Below are positions 53,468-62,581 of a stretch of DNA of 64,000 nt, piece by piece. Location: positions 62,001 to 126,000 of the forward strand of contig NZ_JAHHZM010000011.1 of NCBI RefSeq assembly GCF_018642165.1. Reading direction: 5' to 3'. Position numbers and translations under genes: made by a program. Source of the DNA: Echinicola shivajiensis (GTDB lineage Bacteria; Bacteroidota; Bacteroidia; Cytophagales; Cyclobacteriaceae). The notes under the pieces are model-generated. The model saw nothing but the letters and a program-made list of their open reading frames with translations. It ran no database searches and was not told the DNA's origin. Every line of letters begins with the position of its first letter. Position 1 is the stretch's first letter.

Positions 53468-54978
53468 ACTAATCTGACTTTAATAATTGAATCATTAGTA
53501 TCAACCCACAAATCCCCTATTTCAACCCCTAAAGGTGGAGATCCTGCGCCCTCTGGTAAATCGAACGTAGCTGCTTGGGCTGTAATAGCAACAAACTGGA
53601 CTGCATCCGTAGTATTAAGGCTCTGATCGTATGCCTCTCCTCCTCCGCCTTCGGATGACTTTAATGGGTAGCCCTTTATGTGTGTGACAAGCTCAAAGCT
53701 CCAAGCTTCATAAGGTGTTAATAAAGTTTCGCCGTCGTTAACAGTGCCCTCATTATAAACAGAATCATCATCTACATCCCTCTTTATAAGCACCTTCAAT
53801 TTAGCGCCATTTGAAGGTACTGTAACTACTTGAGTAGCACCACTTGCAAATCCTCCGTTCGTCAATTTAACATCACTGGCATCCCATATTGACCAATATA
53901 CGGTTCCAGTTGAAAAAATTCTACCTATAGTGTAGTCTGTCAGCTCATTTACGGGAATATCTATATATTTCCATCCCACTGCATTTGTGATAGTACCTGC
54001 ACTATTAACATAAGCATCTTCCACTATCAATGTAGGGTTAAATAAATTGTTAGAAGGTTCTAAAGTCAGGTCTTGTGTTCTAACAGAATTTAAATCAAAG
54101 TACCCTTTATTGATTGCATTGTGATCGTCATCAGGGTCAGGAACTCTATTCTCTTTAACTAAGGATGTAGCCTTTAAAGGGAGGTTCTCAACCTCACTAA
54201 TAGAATAACCTTGAAAAGCCTCATATTCAGTTTTTACGCTTCCTTCTTCAAACTGTGCATTAGCCCAGCCTGAATCATCAGGCTCACTTTCCCATTTTAT
54301 CGTATATCTCACTTCAACCGCACCAGCTGGGGCAGTCACTACAAGTGCTGTAACATTGATCTGGTAATGAGTGCCTAATTTCGTGCCTGAGCTGTCGTGA
54401 AATGTTAGGTATTTTGAGCTGTTTGGCTTAATCCCACTTACAGTATACGTTTTATTTTCGCTGACAGGATGAACCATTAATTTACGCCCTGCAAGAGTGG
54501 ATATCACACCATTAGAAGCTATGTATTTATCGTTTTGAACCAATGAAGGTTTGAAATGGTTAATTCCTAATGGTAGCTGGTTGGTATTTTCTGTTAATAA
54601 AACACCGCCCAAATCAAGCTGTATTCCCCTACCATCAAAATTACCATCATTAACAGTAATTATTGCAAAGTTATTTGGTGGTGCTAAAACAAATCCACCG
54701 TGATTAGTATATGTTCCTTGCTCAGTTGCCCAATACCAACCAGTAGTGCCACTTATAGGGGCATCATCACTTGGACTAATCAAGCCCAAGAATTGACCAC
54801 TTACAGTTATTTGTAAAAATTGCGGATCTATGTAGCCGTTATTGTTTATACCAGCTACACCACCAGCTTTATCTTTTTGACCGTTAAGGACTGATACTAT
54901 TTTGACAGAATCAATAGTTTCAGTTTCAATGCTATTTACTTCATTATTTGAGTTAAAGTATATGTTATATGTACTCAT
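53464..54978 (-). CDS. Phage tail fibre / appendage protein with repeated modules
   Basis: This 504-residue phage protein has an N-terminal part (about 1-135) with Gly-rich strands. Two related beta modules follow at about 138-255 and 310-430. Each opens with a 'Y-I/V-x-S-x-G-x-I/T' strand (YIASNGVIST; YVNSAGTIT), continues with a K-x-Y/D-Y-T-V/I stretch, and closes in '...Y-E-A-(F/W)' (TEYEAFQGYS; TPYEAWSFE). This is the usual form of carbohydrate-binding-like modules in phage appendages. The C-terminal 60 residues (YDQSLNTTDAVQFVAITAQA) match generic fibre tips. It lies 17 bp after the BppU-like gene and overlaps the next gene. Confidence 0.75.
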   Translation of the reverse strand: MSTYNIYFNSNNEVNSIETETIDSVKIVSVLNGQKDKAGGVAGINNNGYIDPQFLQITVSGQFLGLISPSDDAPISGTTGWYWATEQGTYTNHGGFVLAPPNNFAIITVNDGNFDGRGIQLDLGGVLLTENTNQLPLGINHFKPSLVQNDKYIASNGVISTLAGRKLMVHPVSENKTYTVSGIKPNSSKYLTFHDSSGTKLGTHYQINVTALVVTAPAGAVEVRYTIKWESEPDDSGWANAQFEEGSVKTEYEAFQGYSISEVENLPLKATSLVKENRVPDPDDDHNAINKGYFDLNSVRTQDLTLEPSNNLFNPTLIVEDAYVNSAGTITNAVGWKYIDIPVNELTDYTIGRIFSTGTVYWSIWDASDVKLTNGGFASGATQVVTVPSNGAKLKVLIKRDVDDDSVYNEGTVNDGETLLTPYEAWSFELVTHIKGYPLKSSEGGGGEAYDQSLNTTDAVQFVAITAQAATFDLPEGAGSPPLGVEIGDLWVDTNDSIIKVRLV

Positions 54979-54995
54979 TTGTTTATTAAAAAAAT

Positions 54996-55337
54996 TTAAA
55001 TCTTAGTTGTGCTTTGGTAGTTATTGAAAACTACCCTAAAAAGGGTAATAACAGTAGAACCAGTCATTACTTTAAGGTCTCCCCAATATTTGGATTGATA
55101 TAACAATTGGGTTTGATTATAGTTAATATCAATCAATATTGAATTAGCCCCAGTAACAGTTATACCATTACCTTTTGATAGCTTTATTTCCTCACTTTGC
55201 CTATCATCAAATCTTGATAGGTCTAGGAATATATTGTCATAGCTATCTATATTTAGGGGTGCTTCATTTTCATCAAAAAAATTAAAAGTGAGTTGCTTAG
55301 TATCACCTCTTACAATCTCTACATTTAGTGTATTCAT
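54996..55337 (-). CDS. BppU-like phage baseplate N-terminal domain protein
   Basis: This 113-residue protein begins MNTLNVEIVRGDTKQLTFNF and continues APLNIDSYDNIFLDLSRFDD with an ordered strand pattern to ITLFRVVFNNYQ. The 'i.rGdt..l.f.i.d..g.pl.l' pattern is typical of N-terminal domains of baseplate upper proteins (BppU) in siphophages, which anchor receptor-binding proteins to the tail tip. It lies 1 bp from the large tail-tip gene and 17 bp from the fibre gene, a fitting place. It lacks any fibre extension, so it may be a separate linker subunit. Identification rests on motif and context. Confidence 0.6.
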   Translation of the reverse strand: MNTLNVEIVRGDTKQLTFNFFDENEAPLNIDSYDNIFLDLSRFDDRQSEEIKLSKGNGITVTGANSILIDINYNQTQLLYQSKYWGDLKVMTGSTVITLFRVVFNNYQSTTKI

Positions 55338-55338
55338 T

Positions 55339-58284
55339 TTAAAAAATATTGTTTTTAACTACATTATTAATTATTAGTTTAATTGAAGTAGGTAATAAAA
55401 AATTCTCATCATCTTCTTCAGTATCAATTATTGTTTCATTTATATCTTCCCACTTATCATAATTCCTATTTTTGAAGTAGCACAAAGCAAGTAATAAGCT
55501 TGTATATACTTCTTCATCATAGTAGCTTGATATACCATCAATAAAGCTTGAATTACCACTATATAGATAAGCAAAAGCACTTAGCAATAATGATTGGTTA
55601 TTCTCTTTAAGTTGGTTGTTTGAGTGGCTTAAAATACCGCTGTAAACAGTGTTACCATTGAAAAGTTGATAGTCAATCTTATACTTTAATTTAACCGCCA
55701 TATCCCTATCAAAAAGCTTTAACCCAAAATAGTAGGTAATATTATCCTTTGTATTAATTAGATTATTATCAAACCCTAAACCTATTCCATTTTTGAAATA
55801 ATGACCTTCAATAAAGCCATACATTTTACTTACTATCACCTTTGCTTTATCAAGTCCATTTTTATTATGATATCTGTTTTTGATGTAATAATTCAAGCCA
55901 TAAAATAAAGCTGAATTACTTCTAAATGAGGTATTACCAGCTAAAGCCCCATCTTCTAAATAATCAGTAAATGAGCCATCAGAAGCTTGAACATTAAAAA
56001 GTATATCAATGATATTATCAGATATATTAAAGTAATCCCTATGGCCTAAACAAGCTATAATAGCAAATCCTAAATCATAAGTATTACTTATTCCAGTTTC
56101 TAAATTTGATAGTGGTATATCATCAACCCCTACACCATCCCTTATAAGGTTGTAATAATGGAAATTAATAGGCTTGTAAAGCTCCCTTAATTCAAGTGAA
56201 TATTCTGCCTCTTTATCGTTAAGCTCCAAACCTTGAATTACATAGTTCTTATTGGTAATTGGGTTAAATATTACATCATTAAGATTCAATATTTCACTTG
56301 TAAAAATATCAGCTCTAAATATTGTGGTTGGGGCTTGATATTGATTTATAATCCTATTAGCAGTGTGTTGTAAAATGGGTAATTCAATAGAATCTTTTTG
56401 CCAACTAATGGTTGGTGTAATACCATCATTTTTGAAAAGTGTACCAAAATATAAAGCTTCACCATCACCAGTTTCAACTTCAATATCATCTAACTTTTTA
56501 ATGTTTTTTCCATTATCACCAGTATAAATTATAGGGTCTTTATCAGCATTTTCATTACTTACATTTATTTGTTCAAAATATACCCCAACACCACTAAAGT
56601 CAACCATATAATCGACTGGAACTCCACTTGTATTTATAACTGCCCCAGTAAACCAAGGCACACAAAAGTAAAATTCAAAATATCCATCATCTTGAATCAA
56701 TGGTGTTTCTTGATCATACTTTTCTTCATAGAGATATATTCTTTGATCATAATTGAATGTCTTGTTTAGGAATTCAATATTTTCTGGAAATAAGATTCTA
56801 TCATATATATTCCTATTAGTGCTAGGTTCTAGTCTATTAAACTCTACCCTATCAGCATCTAAATATTGATTCCAGATAATAGTTGGTTGGTTAATCCACT
56901 CACTTCGATAATTTCGCCCTCTAGCTACTGGTGTATTTGTTATACCAACTAATGTATATCTAAAATTTAACCAATAAGTACCACTTGAATCAACATACTT
57001 TACAGCAAAAAAACTACCCATATCAAGGGCATTGATAAAGTCATTTAGTTGTGTCTCTAGGTATAAATAATATTGCTCCCTATCAAAGTTGGGATCAGTG
57101 GTCAATCCAGTTGGTTCAAAATATTCTGGTCTTAACTTAATTTTATAATCTATATCAAACCATTTATCATTACTTGTTGGACTAGAAGATATTGGTAATC
57201 TACTTACGGCAATTGGATTGCTTTTTATGTAGTAATCCTTGGTATTTTCTTCAAATCCAGTTCCTTGATGAAGGTTATCAAATTTGGAAGTTATGTATAA
57301 ACCATCTTCACTTTGTTCAACCTCAATATTATTTTCATTCCAATTGAGTAAATCAGTAGATGTATTCCAACTAGCATCTTGCTTAAAATTACCCCCAACA
57401 ATTATATCTTCATTACCTTCTATTTTTTGCGTTATCTCAACACTTTTTTTAGCACCTTCTATTTCAAGATCACCACTTTCACCAAGTATTTTTAATTGAT
57501 TGTCATCAAGGTATTTGGTTTGATTGATTGCTTCAGAAGCTATATAAGTACCATTATAAGTAAACTTTTGAAAGACCTTAGATTGATTATCAAAGTGGGT
57601 TATTTCCCAACGTCCTTTATTTTGCTTTAATGTAGCTCCAAAGATTGTAAGTATTTCTTCTAAAACTTTTTCGCAATCCCAAGGTGTAGGATTATCACCA
57701 TTTAAATCATCTATAAATTTCTTGCAGTTGATCTTAGTTTCATCTAAGGCACTAGTTACACCAGCATCATATTTACAATCAATTCCATCATAAATAGGAA
57801 TATCTAAGCCTATTTTATCAAAAATGATAATAAGGATTTCTAAAAGTGATTTGGTTGTGTAAATATTATTCCCTAGTGAATCAGTAAAATCAATATCCTT
57901 AAGACTAGTCAACCAATCGATTGCCAATAATTGAATCTCATATGGTGGTGCAACATAAGATTCTGAATAATTATCTGGAAGTAAGTAACCTATCCAATAA
58001 ACTAAACCTCCTTTAATAATCTCAACTAAATATTCCTTTTCCTCAAAATCAGCAAATTCAAGAAATTCAAAATTAAACTCACTTAATAAGCTAATAGTTG
58101 CTTCTGATTGCTGTATAGTTTGAAACTTACTTTCACCCTCACCATACCATTTTATATATAATGGATCAACCCCAAATTTTTCTAATTCAATTAGTTCACC
58201 ATTGTAATCTTTTTGTTTGATATTGATGGTTGTTTGTGAATTATTAATGTCAGAATATTGAATTTGATACTTGGTGTTATACAT
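55339..58284 (-). CDS. Phage tail-tip protein with C-terminal helical toroid-like domain
   Basis: This 981-residue protein lies directly after the tape measure gene, where distal tail/tail-associated proteins are encoded. The first 700 residues are beta-rich (YNTKYQIQYSDINNSQTTIN, VYWIGYLLPDNYSESYVAPP), a tail-tip-like region of unknown fold. From about residue 725 the sequence becomes helical: NTYDLGFAIIACLGHRDYF, NSALFYGLNYYIKNRYHNKN, QSLLLSAFAYLYSGNSSFID, YTSLLLALCYFKNRNYDKWE. Paired helices with Asp/Gly turns resemble an alpha/alpha-toroid as in polysaccharide lyases or glycosidases. A cell-envelope glycan-degrading role is possible but not proven. Confidence 0.7.
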   Translation of the reverse strand: MYNTKYQIQYSDINNSQTTINIKQKDYNGELIELEKFGVDPLYIKWYGEGESKFQTIQQSEATISLLSEFNFEFLEFADFEEKEYLVEIIKGGLVYWIGYLLPDNYSESYVAPPYEIQLLAIDWLTSLKDIDFTDSLGNNIYTTKSLLEILIIIFDKIGLDIPIYDGIDCKYDAGVTSALDETKINCKKFIDDLNGDNPTPWDCEKVLEEILTIFGATLKQNKGRWEITHFDNQSKVFQKFTYNGTYIASEAINQTKYLDDNQLKILGESGDLEIEGAKKSVEITQKIEGNEDIIVGGNFKQDASWNTSTDLLNWNENNIEVEQSEDGLYITSKFDNLHQGTGFEENTKDYYIKSNPIAVSRLPISSSPTSNDKWFDIDYKIKLRPEYFEPTGLTTDPNFDREQYYLYLETQLNDFINALDMGSFFAVKYVDSSGTYWLNFRYTLVGITNTPVARGRNYRSEWINQPTIIWNQYLDADRVEFNRLEPSTNRNIYDRILFPENIEFLNKTFNYDQRIYLYEEKYDQETPLIQDDGYFEFYFCVPWFTGAVINTSGVPVDYMVDFSGVGVYFEQINVSNENADKDPIIYTGDNGKNIKKLDDIEVETGDGEALYFGTLFKNDGITPTISWQKDSIELPILQHTANRIINQYQAPTTIFRADIFTSEILNLNDVIFNPITNKNYVIQGLELNDKEAEYSLELRELYKPINFHYYNLIRDGVGVDDIPLSNLETGISNTYDLGFAIIACLGHRDYFNISDNIIDILFNVQASDGSFTDYLEDGALAGNTSFRSNSALFYGLNYYIKNRYHNKNGLDKAKVIVSKMYGFIEGHYFKNGIGLGFDNNLINTKDNITYYFGLKLFDRDMAVKLKYKIDYQLFNGNTVYSGILSHSNNQLKENNQSLLLSAFAYLYSGNSSFIDGISSYYDEEVYTSLLLALCYFKNRNYDKWEDINETIIDTEEDDENFLLPTSIKLIINNVVKNNIF

Positions 58285-58307
58285 ACAAATAATTAAAAAA
58301 TAATCAA

Positions 58308-60902
58308 TTATTTACGCCCCCTCTTATTTTGCTCTTTTCCAAAGACATACACCAAGTCGCTACCTTCAGCAGTTAATTTACCATTGATATTTACAGCTTG
58401 ATTACCACCAAATTTAAGATCATTAGAACTTACTATAGTACCAGACTGATTTGGCACAAATAATTCTTTGCCCCTCTCACCTACATAATAAGCTTTTCCA
58501 AAGTCAACATTACCACCTTCAGCCCTACTACCTCCAAACTTATCACCCATATTACTAGCACCACTTTTAATAGCACTTGATAAAGCTATCAAGGCTACAC
58601 CAGCAGCAATTGCAACATAAGGATTAAGGGATTTTAAAGCAGCTTTAATACCTTGGATGGCTAAACCAGCAGCAATTGCCATCTTACCCAATTGCCCCAT
58701 TACATCAGCCAAAGTTGTAAGTAAGGAAACACCTATACTACTTATATGAGCACTACCACTTATTACTTGTCCTAAAGCATCACCAAAAGAAGATAAACCA
58801 TTTGCAATACCATTATTGATAATATCATTAAATCCATCAGTAAGCCTTTTAGCCATCTCATCAACTGTAGTTGCTAGTTGAATACCTTTGTTTTTGAGTT
58901 CCTCTAAGCTCTTGTTGAATTCCTTTAATTCAAGTGGTGGTAATTTTCTTTTGCCAACTCCAATTGCATCAATTATAGGATGACCACCATAAGCTATTGA
59001 AGATGTATTTGTATTAGTTGTTGGTGGTGTAATAGCTGGTGTTAAAACACTTGGAGTATCATCACCACCAGAAACTTCTTCTTTAGCCTTTTTAATTAAT
59101 TTAATGTAATCACTAAGATTACCATTAGTGGCACTTAAACCATTAGCAATAGTATCAAATCCAAGTACATCAGCTATACCACTTATACCCCTTATAACAG
59201 TCCCAAAAACTGATAGTATTGATTCAAAAATGGTAAAATATAGTTCTTTGATAAAATTACCTACACTTTCAAATGCACCTTTAAAATCACCCTTAACAAG
59301 CTTTACAATAACATCAATGAAGGTACTTATATACTTTACAACAAGGGTTAATTGATTGATGACAATATTAAAGGTGGTCATTATAACCTCTCCTAACCAA
59401 CTAAATATTTGTGTTATTTCATCACCGTACTTACTCCAAATGTCTTTTGCTGTATTGGTAAAAGTTTGAATTAATCGCCTAATATTGAATAATACATTTG
59501 ACCATAATATCTTTAATTCATTCAAAAATTGAATACCATTACCAGTTGTAAAATACGCTACTATATCATCCCAATATTTGTAAATGAGATAAGCAGTAGC
59601 ACCAACAGCAGCAGCAATACCAAGTACCGGTGCACTAATACCACCTATAAGAGGTATCAATATTTTGATTGCTCCAATTGAGCTACTAACCAATTTAATG
59701 ATCTGTCCAAAGGCTAAAATCAATGGAGGGATTACAGTAAGCATTACACCAAAACCAGTTGCTATTGATTGTATGTTAGGTGATAGGTTATTAAAAGCAT
59801 TTGAAAATTGATTTATTACTTCACTGGCTTTAATGATGTATGGGGTAAGATTTTCTGAAATTGTTACAAGAATCCCTTCTATACTACTTCTGATCTTACG
59901 CAATGCACCACCTAAACCACTATTCATAAGCTTTGCCATCCTATCAGCAGCACCATTACTATCTTCAATAGCTTCTTTTAATTCGTTAAATTTATCGGTT
60001 GGGGCATTCATCAAAGCTAGCAAACCACTCATTGCTTCTTGGCCACCTAACATAGCAGCCGTACTTGCTTTTTGTGCTGGTGTTAAATTGGCAAACTTAC
60101 CCCTTAAATCTTCTACTATTTTGGTCAATGGCTTAATTGTGCCATCACTGTTAATTATTGAATAATTAAGTAGGTCTAAGGCTTTCTGGCTTTCCTTGGT
60201 TGGTTTAACCATTCTTGATAAAGTGGCTCTTAAAGCTGTTCCTGCTTGACTGGCTTTGATTCCGTTGTTAGCCATAGTGCCGAGCACCAATAAAGTATCT
60301 TCAACTTCAAAGTTTAATGCACCAGCAACGGGGGCTACATATCTAAAAGCATCACCAAGTTTAGTTACATCGGTATTAGCCCTAGCACTTGTAGTAGCCA
60401 AAATATCAGCCATTCTAGCACTATAACTAGCTTCTTTATTGAATGCTGATAGGCCATCAGTAAGAATATCACTAACAGTTGCTAAATCTTCACCACTAGA
60501 AGCAGCTAAATCCAATACACCTTTAACACCATCCATAATTTGGGTAGTGTTCCAACCAGCCAAAGCCATATATTGCATTGATTGGGTAACTTGGGTAGCA
60601 CTAAAGCTTGTGTTAATTCCAAGCTCTTTAGCCTTTTTGGTAAGTTTTTCAATCTCATCACCAGTACTATTTGTTAATGCTTGCACACGTAACATACCAT
60701 CACTGAATGAAGCACCAACAGCAGTAGCAATACCACCAACTAGGGCTAATGGGGCAGATACTTTAGTTGATATATCACCAGCTATTTTGTCGAGATTCCT
60801 TGAAAATCTGTTTAAATCTCGTTGTACACCACCTATAGCTTTTTGAAATTGGGTAGCATCTCCACCAATGGAAATTAAAATCTTACCTATATTTGAATTC
60901 AC
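58308..60902 (-). CDS. Phage tape measure protein (TP901 type)
   Basis: This 864-residue tail tape measure protein has a central TP901-type core (about 70-340). It opens with AVGASFSDGMLRVQALTNST and includes SFSATQVTQSMQYMALAGWN, SARANTDVTKLGDAFRYVAP, SQAGTALRATLSRMVKPTKE and STAAMLGGQEAMSGLLALMN. Hydrophobic helices at about 378-450 and 740-790 are usual for tape measures that pass through the host envelope during injection. The N-terminal part is coiled-coil-like (FQKAIGGVQRDLNRFSRNLD). Its length sets tail length; about 860 residues fits a moderate siphophage tail. It follows the chaperone frames and precedes the tail-tip gene, the classic order. Confidence 0.92.
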   Translation of the reverse strand: MNSNIGKILISIGGDATQFQKAIGGVQRDLNRFSRNLDKIAGDISTKVSAPLALVGGIATAVGASFSDGMLRVQALTNSTGDEIEKLTKKAKELGINTSFSATQVTQSMQYMALAGWNTTQIMDGVKGVLDLAASSGEDLATVSDILTDGLSAFNKEASYSARMADILATTSARANTDVTKLGDAFRYVAPVAGALNFEVEDTLLVLGTMANNGIKASQAGTALRATLSRMVKPTKESQKALDLLNYSIINSDGTIKPLTKIVEDLRGKFANLTPAQKASTAAMLGGQEAMSGLLALMNAPTDKFNELKEAIEDSNGAADRMAKLMNSGLGGALRKIRSSIEGILVTISENLTPYIIKASEVINQFSNAFNNLSPNIQSIATGFGVMLTVIPPLILAFGQIIKLVSSSIGAIKILIPLIGGISAPVLGIAAAVGATAYLIYKYWDDIVAYFTTGNGIQFLNELKILWSNVLFNIRRLIQTFTNTAKDIWSKYGDEITQIFSWLGEVIMTTFNIVINQLTLVVKYISTFIDVIVKLVKGDFKGAFESVGNFIKELYFTIFESILSVFGTVIRGISGIADVLGFDTIANGLSATNGNLSDYIKLIKKAKEEVSGGDDTPSVLTPAITPPTTNTNTSSIAYGGHPIIDAIGVGKRKLPPLELKEFNKSLEELKNKGIQLATTVDEMAKRLTDGFNDIINNGIANGLSSFGDALGQVISGSAHISSIGVSLLTTLADVMGQLGKMAIAAGLAIQGIKAALKSLNPYVAIAAGVALIALSSAIKSGASNMGDKFGGSRAEGGNVDFGKAYYVGERGKELFVPNQSGTIVSSNDLKFGGNQAVNINGKLTAEGSDLVYVFGKEQNKRGRK

Positions 60903-60937
60903 TTAGATTAAAAAATTTATCTAAAAAGTTATTATTA

Positions 60938-61195
60938 TTAAAAGTTGAATTTCCTTCTCAATTCCTCTACTTCATCAACTGTTAATTGTCTGTATTTCTT
61001 CTTCTTAGTTTCCCAATTAAAGGGTATTAAAGAATCAATATCTTTGTTTTGTTGTGCTTTGTCTAAGTGTGGTTTGATTGAAAAATATGATATAAATCTA
61101 GCTAGATTATATTCGTGCTTTTTACGGTTTTCGAAGCCTATAATAAACTTTGAAAATTCAACTGGTGTAAGCTGGTAGTATTCATTGATATTCAT
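60938..61195 (-). CDS. Tail assembly chaperone 'T' frame
   Basis: Alone this frame gives 85 residues from the ATG at 61195 (MNINEYYQLTPVEFSKFIIG), ending KYRQLTVDEVEELRRKFNF. The same frame is open upstream through 61297 without any stop, adding 34 residues (YRKEGEVNSTSSSDLEEDDI, NDSDISLELAFEAG). It begins exactly at the slippery site in the gene before it. I therefore read it as the 'T' part of a GT fusion of 219 residues made by -1 frameshifting, with the internal ATG probably not the main start. It lies just before the tape measure gene, as in lambda-like tails. Confidence 0.82.
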   Translation of the reverse strand: MNINEYYQLTPVEFSKFIIGFENRKKHEYNLARFISYFSIKPHLDKAQQNKDIDSLIPFNWETKKKKYRQLTVDEVEELRRKFNF

Positions 61196-61275
61196 TCCAG
61201 CTTCAAAAGCAAGTTCTAATGATATATCACTATCATTTATATCATCCTCTTCTAAATCTGAAGAAGAAGTACTAT

Positions 61276-61596
61276 TTACTTCTCCTTCTTTTCGGTAAAA
61301 AAATCAGAAATTACTTTACCAGTTTTTTCATAAAAATCAGATACTGAAAGCTTATCAAGTTCATCTTCAAACTTTTCAAAAGTCTTGAATTCATTCTTTT
61401 GTTCTAAAAATCTGAATCCTTCACATACTCCTAAATAGATTAGATAACTTAATTCATCGGTTTTGATGTTAGCTAATTCAGTTAATCCTTTATTAAATTT
61501 CTTTTCAAACTGTACAATTACTCTTCTGTTGATCCTTACTGGAAATTCATTTTCATCTACTTTTAAATATTCTATCATTTTAAAATTGTTTATCAT
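61276..61596 (-). CDS. Tail assembly chaperone 'G'
   Basis: This 106-residue protein starts MINNFKMIEYLKVDENEFPV and continues VRINRRVIVQFEKKFNKGLT with mixed alpha/beta character, ending SDFFTEKKEK. This fits phage tail tape measure chaperones (lambda gpG type), which coat the tape measure protein before tail-tube assembly. It lies between the major tail protein and the tape measure gene. In its last seven codons is a T TTT TTT heptamer in the frame needed for -1 slippage, so some ribosomes should continue into the T frame. The G product ends six codons after the slip. Confidence 0.85.
   Translation of the reverse strand: MINNFKMIEYLKVDENEFPVRINRRVIVQFEKKFNKGLTELANIKTDELSYLIYLGVCEGFRFLEQKNEFKTFEKFEDELDKLSVSDFYEKTGKVISDFFTEKKEK
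61297..61303 (-). promoter_or_regulatory. -1 ribosomal frameshift slippery site (T TTT TTT)
   Basis: On the minus strand, G's frame reads GA(T TTT TTT) ACC. Both tRNAs can re-pair with TTT one base back, and the next codon in the new frame is TAC CGA, which opens the T frame. Upstream of the slip the T frame hits TGA at once, so fusion is only possible here. Confidence 0.85.
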
Positions 61597-61624
61597 TAGT
61601 AAGTAGATTCATATCAATAAAAAA

Positions 61625-61650
61625 GGGCAATTACCTTGCAGTAACTACCC
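61625..61650 (-). terminator. Intrinsic terminator after the major tail protein gene
   Basis: On the minus strand GGGTAGTTAC pairs with GTAATTGCCC (two G-T wobbles) around TGCAAG, followed by six T. It lies 38-63 bp beyond the major tail gene stop. This would favour high expression of the tube protein over downstream genes. Confidence 0.75.
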
Positions 61651-61687
61651 TTCACACTTAAACAAAAAACAAAATGAAAATTTTTAA

Positions 61688-62128
61688 TTATACCACATCT
61701 TCAAATGTTAAACCGCCATCAATTTGCAAGGTAAATGATCCAGAAACTGTTTCATCCATTGCATATGAACCAGAAGCAGAAGATAAATAACCGCTTCCTT
61801 TGGCTATTCGGTCGCCCGTAGATGATCCCCCCAAAGCGAAGTCAACTAATACACCATCATAACACATTTCAATCAATTCGTGGCTTGATAAACTACCACT
61901 AGCATCTTGTAAAGACTCAATTGAGATACTACTAGTTACTCTCGTTGGAATATACCGCCTAATAGGTATACCATTACCATCTACAGTAGTTTTACTAGTA
62001 AACTCCCTCATTTCTTTCGTAATCTCTAAAGAGGCTGAAGTTTGCCCAGCTAATACAGTTTCAGTTGCACCAGTATCAGCATTATCTTTTATTTTTATAA
62101 GTATTTTATTGCTATCTTGATTATTCAT
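61688..62128 (-). CDS. Phage major tail (tube) protein
   Basis: This 146-residue protein resembles TP901-1-type major tail proteins: NKILIKIKDNADTGATETVL then AGQTSASLEITKEMREFTSK, where a residue-rich beta region binds neighbouring subunits, and GSYAMDETVSGSFTLQIDGG at the end. The N-terminal 'i.ig....g.' and C-terminal 'sgsftL.idG' are the family pattern. It polymerises into the tail tube. It lies between the tail-terminator gene and the chaperone genes, the usual order, and has its own terminator. The protein starts with a short polar run (MNNQDSN). Confidence 0.85.
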   Translation of the reverse strand: MNNQDSNKILIKIKDNADTGATETVLAGQTSASLEITKEMREFTSKTTVDGNGIPIRRYIPTRVTSSISIESLQDASGSLSSHELIEMCYDGVLVDFALGGSSTGDRIAKGSGYLSSASGSYAMDETVSGSFTLQIDGGLTFEDVV

Positions 62129-62185
62129 TATTTCAAAAAATTATTTAATTCAATATTATTATTGTTGTTAATAATTAAAAAAATA

Positions 62186-62581
62186 TCAATTGAAGGTTAG
62201 TAATTCGAAGTTGATATTTCTAAAATAAACCTCACTTGATTCTTCAAATTCATCAGTGTAAGAACTAAACCTAACCAAATCAATTATTACATTATCTTCT
62301 TCATCTGTAAAGCTTTTAAAATCAAGTAATTCTTTTAAAATTTTAACAGCATCAATTACTTGCTTATAGTCCTCACTAAACACATTAATCTTTAATAAAT
62401 ATCCATCTTGGAGGCTCTTAGAGGTCTTTGTATGATTTACATCTACTTGGTTAATTTGGTATAAAAGTATTGGTAATGGCTTACCTTCACTCCCAACCAA
62501 GGGAAAAATATTAGCTCCAAAAATATTACTTAATTCAGTTGAATTACTAAGTACATCGTATATTACTTCTTCTATTAACAT
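62186..62581 (-). CDS. Phage tail terminator / completion protein (DUF3168-like)
   Basis: This 131-residue protein starts MLIEEVIYDVLSNSTELSNI and contains GANIFPLVGSEGKPLPILLY then QINQVDVNHTKTSKSLQDGY, and later YLLKINVFSEDYKQVIDAVK. This is the DUF3168/Gp17-like pattern: helix, proline-rich strand 'P.i.y', then strand-helix 'v.i..fs.dy......a..i'. Such proteins cap the tail tube at the head end. It follows the HK97-gp10 gene with a 1-base shared boundary, typical of tightly packed phage operons. Medium certainty, based on motif and position. Confidence 0.75.
   Translation of the reverse strand: MLIEEVIYDVLSNSTELSNIFGANIFPLVGSEGKPLPILLYQINQVDVNHTKTSKSLQDGYLLKINVFSEDYKQVIDAVKILKELLDFKSFTDEEDNVIIDLVRFSSYTDEFEESSEVYFRNINFELLTFN

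Noticed and set aside
51923-54978. Diversity-generating retroelement acting on the phage fibre genes
   Set aside because: No reverse transcriptase and no template/variable repeat pair was seen in the window.
59833-60846. Rightward open frames of 110 and 135 codons over the tape measure gene
   Set aside because: They are antisense shadows of a strongly coding gene with a clear family.
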